Assembly: GCF_038150125.1 (NCBI RefSeq)
Contig: NZ_JBBVMF010000014.1
Location: 62,001 to 126,000, forward strand
Length of the DNA stretch: 64,000 nt
Origin: SW132 sp038150125
GTDB lineage: Bacteria; Bacteroidota; Rhodothermia; Balneolales; Balneolaceae
Direction of reading: 5' to 3'
Positions 16,623 to 24,196 of this stretch are shown in pieces (the first letter of the stretch is position 1; each line of letters starts with the position of its first letter). The position numbers were made by a program, and so were the translations under genes. Below the pieces are notes generated by a model. That model did not search any database. It was not told where the DNA came from and was given only the letters and a program-made list of their open reading frames with translations.

Positions 16623-17057
16623 TCATGCAATCTCCATCGTTTGAGGATTCCGGTTTACTATTTTGTTTTCTCGGTAACTAATATTGGTGAGAAGCGCAGA
16701 ACCGCATCCACGCAGGCCAAATGTACCATTTTGTGTAAGAGGTGTGCCATTGCGAATTGCATCAAAGAAGAAACCAAAATGGTCGTACAGGTCAAAGGCG
16801 GCCACCATTTCAACACCATCATGCTGAAGAGCGGTATTGAGATCTCCCTGCCCCATCAAGCCGGCACCGATAAGAGCAATATTGATGTTATCATTGGCAC
16901 TTTTAGACGCCGCAGGAAATTCTTTTTGGGCAAGCCGCTTAACATGTCGGGGATTGGATTTTTCAAGAAAAAGTACGCCGGTCATAGCTGCAGACGCAAC
17001 TCCCTTTTTTTTAAGAAATGAGCACCTGTTTAAATCATTCTTCCGGTTAGTACCCAT
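16623..17057 (-). pseudogene. Gfo/Idh/MocA oxidoreductase with a large internal deletion
   Basis: A 144-codon frame joins both ends of a Gfo/Idh/MocA oxidoreductase. Residues 56-92 are the start of the Rossmann domain (NINIALIGAGLMGQGDL, then VEMVAAFDLYD). From residue 93 the text jumps to the family's far C-terminus (HFGFFFDAIRNGTPLTQN, then FGLRGCGSALLTN). Intact members have roughly 400-450 residues, so about 250-300 are missing, including the sugar-binding domain. The N-terminus looks like a decayed Tat signal: RCSFLKKKGVASAA where RRSFLKK is usual. The frame itself is intact, which points to an in-frame deletion. The product should be inactive. Start chosen at the ATG at 17057, just before the Tat-like stretch. 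Confidence 0.85.
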
Positions 17058-17281
17058 TTTACGAAAATTTAGATTTGGTATATTACTGTAAGCCCTTCCA
17101 TAACATATTATTTCGTGCATCAAAATACACGTTTATTGCGCCGAGCATGCAAAAAAGCAGGATGAAAGAGCGCTTCACCAATAAAACAGAATATTCTCTG
17201 ATTCACAACATAAAGGAGAAGAAAGTTTGATAAATTAGCAATACAATGTAGCTGATCATTTGAGAATTATTCCATACGCGA

Positions 17282-17446
17282 CTACCGCAACCAGGAGGAG
17301 ATAACAAGTGCTGCAGTCAGAAGAATGACAATAACAGCATGAAAGCGATAGTCTTTCAGCAATGGCGTATCCGGTTCTTCCGGTCGGATATCCTTTGCTT
17401 TAAAGATGATATCGTCGATCTGATCAGGATCTGGTTTTTCACCCAT
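17282..17446 (-). CDS. Small C-tail-anchored membrane protein, 54 aa
   Basis: An unlisted short gene of 54 residues starting at the ATG at 17446. The first 33 residues are acidic and polar (MGEKPDPDQIDDIIFKAKD); residues 36-51 are a single hydrophobic helix (HAVIVILLTAALVISS) ending SWLR, which suggests a cytoplasmic N-terminus and one membrane anchor. It begins 29 bp after the leuS stop on the same strand, so co-transcription is likely. No family is recognised. The strong contrast between polar head and hydrophobic tail and the operon-like position argue for a real gene; a chance frame is the alternative. Confidence 0.6.
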   Translation of the reverse strand: MGEKPDPDQIDDIIFKAKDIRPEEPDTPLLKDYRFHAVIVILLTAALVISSWLR

Positions 17447-17475
17447 CAGGCTTATCCTTTCCGTCTTTTCATAAA

Positions 17476-20064
17476 TTAGCCGGGCTTAATAACAAAATTA
17501 ATAATCCGTTCCGGTACAAATATCTCTTTGATGATCGTAGATCCATCCAGGTATTTTTGGATATTCTCCTGCTTTTTTGCCTCAGCTATAACAAATTCCT
17601 TGTCTTTTGCCTTATCAGCCGAAACTTCAATATTGGCCCGAACCTTTCCATTCACCTGTACCGGATACGAAATGGAATCTTCAATCAGATACTCTTCATT
17701 GAGCTCCGGCCAAGCTTCGTATGCAATCGTTTGATCGCTTCCCAGATACGACCATAGCTCTTCCGCTACATGGGGAGCAAACGGTGACAGTAGTTTTACA
17801 AACGGTTTCGCAATCGATAAAGGCAACGCATCCCACTGACGCGCTTCATTTACGAAGATCATCAAAGCTGAGATAGCGGTATTGAACCGCATATTCTCAA
17901 TATCATCCGTTACTTTTTTGATCGCTTCATGCAGTACTTTCAGTTGCTCAGGCGCCACCTTGGCATCTTTATCTAACAGAGCCGCCTCATCCTGATCACC
18001 CACAATCATTCGCCAGGCACGGCTAAGGAATCGATTCACCCCTTCAACCCCTTTTGTGCTCCAGGGTTTCACCTGCTCAAGAGGTCCCATAAACATTTCG
18101 TATAGACGAAGTGAGTCCGCGCCGTACTGTTCCACGACATCATCGGGGTTAATGACATTTCCACGCGATTTAGACATTTTATGCGCGCGTGATTCTACCT
18201 GGAATTCTGTTCCTTTCAGGTAAAAGTTCTCGCCTCTTTTTTCGACATCACTTTGAGATACCTTTACCCGCTCCACATCATCGAGTTCTTCAGCTTTTTC
18301 GGCTGACACGTGTGCTCCATTGTGCTTAAAAGCTACGTATTCCATTTCGCCCAGAATCATCCCCTGGTGCACAAGTTTTTGGAACGGCTCCTTGGTCGAC
18401 ACAAGACCGCAATCATACAGAACCTTATGCCAGAACCGCGCATAAAGCAGGTGAAGCACTGAGTGCTCTGATCCGCCGACGTACAAATCGACCGGCATCC
18501 AGTATTTTTCCTCACCTTTTTCAACCGGCCCGCCATTAAATTCAGGGCTGATATAGCGCAGATAATACCAGCAAGATCCCGCCCACTGAGGCATGGTGTT
18601 TGTTTCGCGGAGCGCGTCTTTACCTGTTTCGGGGTCAGTCGTTTTTACCCAGCTTTCGGCCTTGGCAAGCGGCGGTTCCCCTGTCTTTGTGGGCTGATAA
18701 TCGTCGATCTCAGGAAGCACAACCGGCAGTTCGCTTTCAGGAAGCGGTTTAGGCTCGCCATCAACATGAATCACCGGGAATGGCTCACCCCAGTAGCGCT
18801 GTCGTGAAAAAAGCCAGTCACGCAGTTTATAGTTCACACTTTTTGTTCCGGCTCCATTTGCCTCAAGCCATTTGATCATTTTTTCTTTAGCCTCTGTGAT
18901 GTCGAGGCCATTCAGGAAATCACTGTTAATCGCTTTGCCTTCTCCCACATACGCTTCGCCATCGAAATCCTCCGGCGGCTGCACGGTACGTATGATCGGC
19001 AGATCAAACGTTTTGGCAAATTCCCAGTCCCGCTGATCCTGTCCCGGCACCGCCATGATTGCACCTGTCCCATAATGAGCCAGCACGTAATCAGCCACCC
19101 AAATCGGGATCTCCTTACCATTGACCGGGTTGATGGCATAAGCGCCTGTAAACACTCCTGTTTTCTTTTTTGACTCTTCCTGCCGCTCGAGATCGGACTT
19201 CAGGCCGGCTTTTTGTACATACTCCTCAACATCTTTTCGCTGGTCGCTCACCGTTATGTCCCGGACCAGGTGATGTTCCGGGGCAAGCACCATGTAGGTG
19301 GCACCAAAAAGCGTATCGGGACGAGTCGTAAACGCCTTGATTGTTTCATCGTGGTCAGCTACCGGAAACTCAATTTCAGCCCCGATTGACCGCCCGATCC
19401 AGTTCCGCTGCATCTCTTTGGTTGATTCCGGCCATTCAAGATCATCCAATCCCTCGAGTAGTTTTTCCGCATATTCGGTGATTTTAAGCACCCACTGTCG
19501 CATCGGTTTTCGGATCACGGGAAAACCGCCAACTTCACTTTTTCCGTCAATCACCTCTTCGTTGGCCAATACAGTACCGAGTTCAGGACACCAGTTCACC
19601 GGGGCTTCTTCTTCATAAGCCAGCCCTTTATCGTACAGCTTAAGGAAAATCCATTGCGTCCACTTATAGTAGTCAGGATCGGTGGTGTTCACTTCACGAT
19701 CCCAGTCGTATGAGAATCCCAGCATTTGAAGCTGTTCTCTGAATCGATTGATATTTTTTTCAGTGGTTGTTCGCGGGTGTGTCCCTGTTTTTACAGCATA
19801 TTGCTCAGCCGGCAATCCAAATGCATCCCATCCGATCGGATGAAGCACATTGAATCCGTTCATACGCTTGTAACGTGCAAGTATATCGGTGGCCGTATAT
19901 CCCTCCGGGTGACCTACATGCAGTCCAGACCCGCTTGGATAGGGAAACATATCAAGCACATAATACTTTGGCTTGCCCTCGTCTTTACGGGTTTTAAACG
20001 TTTTATTCTTTAGCCAGTAAGATTGCCACTTTGGTTCAATTGCAGATGGATCGTATGAACTCAT
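17476..20064 (-). CDS. leuS: Leucyl-tRNA synthetase
   Basis: The class I synthetase that charges tRNA-Leu in the cytoplasm, 862 aa, close to the usual bacterial length. The HIGH-type motif appears as HVGHPEGYTATD near residue 48, and the KMSKS loop as HKMSKSRGNVINPD near residue 629. The CP1 editing domain lies between them, with the characteristic TTRPDTLFGATYMVLAPEH. The anticodon-binding helical domain and a C-terminal segment (NGKVRANIEVSADKAKD) follow. The start MSSYDPSAIEPKWQSYW matches the family N-terminus. A long palindromic repeat array lies upstream; no T-box or other leader was recognised. A small membrane-protein gene follows after 29 bp. Confidence 0.97.
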   Translation of the reverse strand: MSSYDPSAIEPKWQSYWLKNKTFKTRKDEGKPKYYVLDMFPYPSGSGLHVGHPEGYTATDILARYKRMNGFNVLHPIGWDAFGLPAEQYAVKTGTHPRTTTEKNINRFREQLQMLGFSYDWDREVNTTDPDYYKWTQWIFLKLYDKGLAYEEEAPVNWCPELGTVLANEEVIDGKSEVGGFPVIRKPMRQWVLKITEYAEKLLEGLDDLEWPESTKEMQRNWIGRSIGAEIEFPVADHDETIKAFTTRPDTLFGATYMVLAPEHHLVRDITVSDQRKDVEEYVQKAGLKSDLERQEESKKKTGVFTGAYAINPVNGKEIPIWVADYVLAHYGTGAIMAVPGQDQRDWEFAKTFDLPIIRTVQPPEDFDGEAYVGEGKAINSDFLNGLDITEAKEKMIKWLEANGAGTKSVNYKLRDWLFSRQRYWGEPFPVIHVDGEPKPLPESELPVVLPEIDDYQPTKTGEPPLAKAESWVKTTDPETGKDALRETNTMPQWAGSCWYYLRYISPEFNGGPVEKGEEKYWMPVDLYVGGSEHSVLHLLYARFWHKVLYDCGLVSTKEPFQKLVHQGMILGEMEYVAFKHNGAHVSAEKAEELDDVERVKVSQSDVEKRGENFYLKGTEFQVESRAHKMSKSRGNVINPDDVVEQYGADSLRLYEMFMGPLEQVKPWSTKGVEGVNRFLSRAWRMIVGDQDEAALLDKDAKVAPEQLKVLHEAIKKVTDDIENMRFNTAISALMIFVNEARQWDALPLSIAKPFVKLLSPFAPHVAEELWSYLGSDQTIAYEAWPELNEEYLIEDSISYPVQVNGKVRANIEVSADKAKDKEFVIAEAKKQENIQKYLDGSTIIKEIFVPERIINFVIKPG

Positions 20065-20156
20065 GCGTATTTCAGATAATTAAAAATGTGCTATTAAAAT
20101 TTCAGATGGTAAAGATAAGGAAAATATCAGCACGAGAAAGGTTGATTGAAGGTCAC

Positions 20157-20606
20157 CCTCGTCTGACGACTTTGGGAAAGATAAACCCAAAGATTTTAGG
20201 TGTTCAGTCGTCTGACGAGTTCCCTGGTTCCGCCCCCATCAACCCGACAGCCGAAAACTACAATCGGCAGTCGAGGCATCCCCCTCGCCTGACGACTTTA
20301 GGAAAGATCAACCTAAGGATTTTAAGTGTTCAGTCGTCTGACGAGTTCCCTGCAACAGCCCCCACCAACCTAAGGATTTTAAGTGTTCAGTCGTCTGACG
20401 AGTTCCAGGTTCCGCCCATCAACTCGACAGTCGAAAGAAACAATCGACAGTCGAGGGATCCCGCTCGTCTGACGACTTTAGGAAAGATAAAACCAAGGCC
20501 CCACAACTCTCAGTCGTCTGACGAGTTCCAGGTTCCGACCCCATCAACTCGACAGTCGAAAGAAGCCACAAAGTGATCCCTGCGGTGCAATCGACAGTCG
20601 AGGGGT
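20157..20606. repeat. Palindromic repeat array, three units of two hairpins each
   Basis: Three tandem units begin near 20157, 20283 and 20463 (spacing 126, then 180 bases because unit 2 carries an internal duplication). Each unit has a first hairpin with arms CTCGTCTGACGAC and GTCGTCTGACGAG, and a second with arms CTCGACAGTCGA and TCGACAGTCGAG. Every arm is itself an odd palindrome (CGTC-T-GACG, TCGAC-A-GTCGA). Inside hairpin 1, TTTGGG faces CCCAAA in unit 1 while TTTAGG faces CCTAAG in unit 2. Inside hairpin 2, CCGACAGCCGA faces TCGGCAGTCGAG in unit 1. The array lies between an amidase gene and leuS, both on the minus strand. It has no CRISPR-like repeat/spacer pattern. Confidence 0.9.
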
Positions 20607-20611
20607 TCGAC

Positions 20612-21472
20612 CTACCCCATCCTCTTTGTAATACCATCATAGCTATCGACCCGCCTGTCCCGAAAAAACGGCCAGGTCTGACGTTGTGGCTCAAGAACTG
20701 ACAGATCAATCTCTGCTGAAACAATTCCCTCCTCTTCTCCCGCTTCAGTTATAATCTCTCCAAATGGGCCGGCTACAAAAGATCCGCCCCAGAACCGAGC
20801 TGCTTCTTCACTCCCTACTCTGTTTACACTGGCAACATAACATCCATTGGCAATGGCATGGCTCCGCTGAATTGTTTTCCAGGCATCGGTAAACTGCTCT
20901 TTTTCCGCATCTCTCTCCTCATGAAGTGTACCAATGGCCGTAGGATAAACAATAAGGTCGGCACCTTTTAGCGCGGTAAGCCGGGCCGCTTCAGGAAACC
21001 ATTGATCCCAGCAGATCAGCGTTCCGATTTTACAATATGCCGTTTCAAAAACACGATATCCCAGGTCTCCGGGCGTAAAATAGTATTTCTCATGAAAGCC
21101 GGGATCTTCCGGAATATGCATCTTCCTGTATTTGCCGAGCAGACTGCCATCTGCATCAATTACCGCCAATGAATTGAAATAAAGTCCGGGAGCGGCCTTC
21201 TCAAAGATTGGGACTAACAGCACAACGGAGAGCTCTGCGGCCAGTTTGCTTAGTTTATTAGTTGTAGGGCCGGGTATCGATTCAGCAAGAGAGAAGTTTT
21301 GCTGGTCTACCGAACTGCAAAAGTATTTGGTATTAAAAAGTTCTTGCAGGCAAATGATCTGTGCTCCATCAGATGCAGCCGTTCGGATGTGTGTCGTTAC
21401 TTCCTGAACAGTTTTTTCGGGACTGGATTTGTATGAATGCTGTATTAAGGAGAGACGGATAGGCTTGCTCAT
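20612..21472 (-). CDS. aguB: Carbon-nitrogen hydrolase, N-carbamoylputrescine amidase-like
   Basis: A 286-aa nitrilase-superfamily hydrolase; by similarity it splits N-carbamoylputrescine to putrescine, CO2 and ammonia in the arginine-to-polyamine route. The Glu-Lys-Cys triad is visible: Glu44 in CLQELFNTKYFC, Lys117 in GKYRKMHIPEDPGF and Cys154 in LICWDQWFPEAAR. The segments HIPEDPGFHEKYYFTPGD and FWGGSFVAGPFGE are typical of AguB. The usual partner agmatine deiminase (AguA) is not in the window. It ends six bases before the repeat array, which therefore forms its 3' region. Another omega-amidase specificity cannot be excluded from sequence alone. Confidence 0.88.
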   Translation of the reverse strand: MSKPIRLSLIQHSYKSSPEKTVQEVTTHIRTAASDGAQIICLQELFNTKYFCSSVDQQNFSLAESIPGPTTNKLSKLAAELSVVLLVPIFEKAAPGLYFNSLAVIDADGSLLGKYRKMHIPEDPGFHEKYYFTPGDLGYRVFETAYCKIGTLICWDQWFPEAARLTALKGADLIVYPTAIGTLHEERDAEKEQFTDAWKTIQRSHAIANGCYVASVNRVGSEEAARFWGGSFVAGPFGEIITEAGEEEGIVSAEIDLSVLEPQRQTWPFFRDRRVDSYDGITKRMG

Positions 21473-21585
21473 ATATGAATAGTTGAATTCAATGGTATTG
21501 AGAATTCAATATAAGATATTTGAATATTCCTTCAGTGAAACTAATGCAAATAAGTTAAACTGACGAAGTCAATAACAAAAGAAAT

Positions 21586-24036
21586 CTACTTGATGAGCAT
21601 TAAACTCTTTGTGATTGTTGCTGTTTCGGTTTGAAGCCGATAGAGATACGCACCGCTTGCAAGATGAGATGCATTGAAGGTCACCTGATGATTGCCGGAA
21701 GAACGAGTCTCATCAACCAGCAAAGCTACACGCCGTCCGATCAAATCAAAAACTTCAAGCTTCACGTTCATTCTCTCCGGTATCGAAAACTGGATATCCG
21801 TAGTGGGATTAAACGGATTGGGATAGTTTTGTTTCAGTGTTACAGATTCAGGCAATTCTCTATTCACCGGATCTTCTGTAGAAACACCAGTTTCTGAATA
21901 GACAACACCTGCCTCATGAAAACGAAAGTAACCATCCATGGCTTCACCGCTGCTATTTAACGGTAGCTGCAAAACAAAAGCCTCAATGGAAAACGGAAAA
22001 TAGTATGATGCACCGGGTGTTATCCTGTTCGCCCAGAAATCATCAAAAATAAACTCCATTACCTCCGGTTCTGTATGATTTGCCAGCCGCTGAGGTCCCA
22101 TTCTATAACGCCCGCCCTCGGGATTTTCTATATCAACAAATAAAATGTAATCTTTTCCGTCACCGGAGTTTTCAATATTCAAAGACTCTGGCACCCCTTC
22201 AGTTGATAATGATCCACTTAAATGAATTTCAGCACGGTCATCTTGTGAAGGAAGCGAATACTGTACTTCCAATCCGCCATTGTCCATTTGTATAACAGAA
22301 ACGTTTTCTAATGGAAGATTTTCTGTAGATAATTGCCAAAAATCTGAATCGGAAAAATTAGTGAGATTATTGTACCCCTCCAATTGCTTAACGTCTACCC
22401 AAACAGTATCGGCCGTGCCGCCAATAGCCCCAATCACCCCTACAGAGCCCGGGGAAGATGGAATAAACATGCCTTCATCATTTATGCTTCCAACATTTTC
22501 ATCAGTGAGTGACCAGCTAATTCGTTTCCGGTCCACATCCTGTGAAAGGCCATCCACATCTTTTACTGAAAAAGATGCGCTAAAACTCATGGTTGTATCG
22601 ATGGTAGAGCGTTCAGGGCTCAGATCCAGCTCACCAACACCCAATACTTCAATTCTTGTAGAATCAATAAATTCATTATACTCCGCATAAACATATCCTT
22701 CAGCAGGTTCAAACACTGCAGAAAATTTCCCCATATTAGAGATAGTACCGATCGATTCATCTACCGTAAACCGAACATCGGACGTATCAACTAATTCTCT
22801 TCTGTAGAACTCGTCGTATTGATAAACACTTATATCTATATCCTCTCCCAAAAATATACTCTTTGTTCCCGGTCTGGTCTGAATTCCCTGTATGCTGCCT
22901 ACTCCGGGATCAGGTATCGTTACAAACAATGCATTTGCCACAGCACGTTGTCTGCCGCCGTCTGAGGGAATGTTCACAACTTCATCCTGAATAACCATCG
23001 CTGAAGATCCGCCGCCATCAAGATTGATTGCATGATCCACACCAATCATAACTAAAAATTCACCAAGCTCACTAAGCTTCATACCAACACTATGATCCTG
23101 GCGCCCGTCAACAACTACAAAATACATTTCTGTGGAATCGGCTGAGAAACCAACGGCTGTTCTTGGATGTCTCTCTTCCCAGTTACTGTCAACAACCCCG
23201 TTTTTTATAAACTGTGTACTGCCTCCGATAGCTTCTATTACGGGCTGATCAAGCGGATTTAAATTTAACTGAACGGATAATGTATCATCAACCGATAGTG
23301 CTTCTAAAAAACCTGATGCCGTACCATGGCCCGATAAAATCATGCGGTGAGATCCTATCGCCATATCCCCCTGCTGAGATTCAACTGTTTCTACGACAGC
23401 CTTTGTCGCACGGTTTACCAGCGGATCTTCTATTAGCCTGACCCCCACTTCTGTACCAAACGTATTGGTCCCGGTTGAACTACCAAAATAGGAGTTATAA
23501 ACGGTCAGGTGATTTTCGCCTCGAGATTCATTGATTCCATTCACATTATTTTCAATTCCATCAATACTAACCGATCCACTAAATGACGTAGTTTGAATAA
23601 ACGGTTTAAATGACTCATCAAATGCAATTAACTCACGGGGATAAGGCCTCTTCAAGAGTGTTCCATCAATCACCTGGGCATTGACAGGAACGCCGCCAGA
23701 TCCATAGAAATCTCCATTAACTCCCGCTACAACAAATACACTGTCGTTAGCAAGTGCGTCCATCATTTTGGAGGGAGCCTGCAATCCTGTAATCCGGTTA
23801 TTAGCTTTTACCGTCCGAAACTCCATTGGCTGGGAATCAGTATCCATTCGAAGAACCTGGATTCGCCATGGCACTCGCCTGATTTCGTACTCGGTATGAA
23901 ACATCCCGGGCGCAACCTGGGCGTCGTACAGGGTATCTACCTGCTCAGGCTGAATTTGTGCTTCTGCAACGAGAGAACTTACCAATAGAAATAATCCTGT
24001 AAAGAACGGGATGTAAATCTGTGCTAATCTTTTCAT
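21586..24036 (-). CDS. Secreted phosphodiester glycosidase (NAGPA domain) with sorting domain
   Basis: An 816-aa secreted protein. Signal peptide at residues 1-26 (ending VAEA). The central NAGPA/phosphodiester glycosidase domain at about 95-375 includes the signature HAINLDGGGSSAMV and FVVVDGRQDHSVGM. Ig-like bacterial domains follow at about 380-560 (RTIDTTMSFSASFSVKDVDG). The last 80 residues are a type IX-style sorting domain (NYPNPFNPTTDIQFSIPE, then GNHQVTFNASHLASGAYL). Family enzymes remove a sugar from phosphodiester-linked glycosides such as capsule or lipid-linked sugars. The gene stands 161 bp after the GHL10 hydrolase gene on the same strand; both products should reach the cell surface. 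Confidence 0.9.
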   Translation of the reverse strand: MKRLAQIYIPFFTGLFLLVSSLVAEAQIQPEQVDTLYDAQVAPGMFHTEYEIRRVPWRIQVLRMDTDSQPMEFRTVKANNRITGLQAPSKMMDALANDSVFVVAGVNGDFYGSGGVPVNAQVIDGTLLKRPYPRELIAFDESFKPFIQTTSFSGSVSIDGIENNVNGINESRGENHLTVYNSYFGSSTGTNTFGTEVGVRLIEDPLVNRATKAVVETVESQQGDMAIGSHRMILSGHGTASGFLEALSVDDTLSVQLNLNPLDQPVIEAIGGSTQFIKNGVVDSNWEERHPRTAVGFSADSTEMYFVVVDGRQDHSVGMKLSELGEFLVMIGVDHAINLDGGGSSAMVIQDEVVNIPSDGGRQRAVANALFVTIPDPGVGSIQGIQTRPGTKSIFLGEDIDISVYQYDEFYRRELVDTSDVRFTVDESIGTISNMGKFSAVFEPAEGYVYAEYNEFIDSTRIEVLGVGELDLSPERSTIDTTMSFSASFSVKDVDGLSQDVDRKRISWSLTDENVGSINDEGMFIPSSPGSVGVIGAIGGTADTVWVDVKQLEGYNNLTNFSDSDFWQLSTENLPLENVSVIQMDNGGLEVQYSLPSQDDRAEIHLSGSLSTEGVPESLNIENSGDGKDYILFVDIENPEGGRYRMGPQRLANHTEPEVMEFIFDDFWANRITPGASYYFPFSIEAFVLQLPLNSSGEAMDGYFRFHEAGVVYSETGVSTEDPVNRELPESVTLKQNYPNPFNPTTDIQFSIPERMNVKLEVFDLIGRRVALLVDETRSSGNHQVTFNASHLASGAYLYRLQTETATITKSLMLIK

Positions 24037-24144
24037 AGCTACGGATAATAGATTAATTAAATTGGGATAGGCTAATCATTACAGGATTAAATTTCCATGG
24101 AATCATTAAGACAACTTCTGGGAATTGATAAACCCTTAATAGTA

Positions 24145-24179
24145 ACTGCGAAACAGAGGACAAAGTCATGTCCCGCAGT
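24145..24179 (-). other. Hairpin in the gap between two secreted-enzyme genes
   Basis: Read on the minus strand, ACTGCG pairs with CGCAGT and, within it, GGAC pairs with GTCC around an eight-base loop, with a small internal bulge. It lies downstream of the GHL10 gene and upstream of the phosphodiester glycosidase gene. There is no T-run, so it could be a weak or factor-dependent terminator or an mRNA-stabilising structure. Confidence 0.35.
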
Positions 24180-24196
24180 CATCAGAACATTTAAGG

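Noticed and set aside
20031..20576. A 181-codon plus-strand frame with repeated peptide RLTTLGKI, then SVQSSDEF
   Set aside because: It is the translation of the palindromic array and begins inside leuS; it has no ribosome-binding site, and the base changes follow hairpin pairing and not codon positions. Kept only as an alternative in the array finding.
20157..20606. CRISPR array
   Set aside because: Units are 126 and 180 bases long with internal hairpins and no regular short repeats with unique spacers; no cas gene is near.
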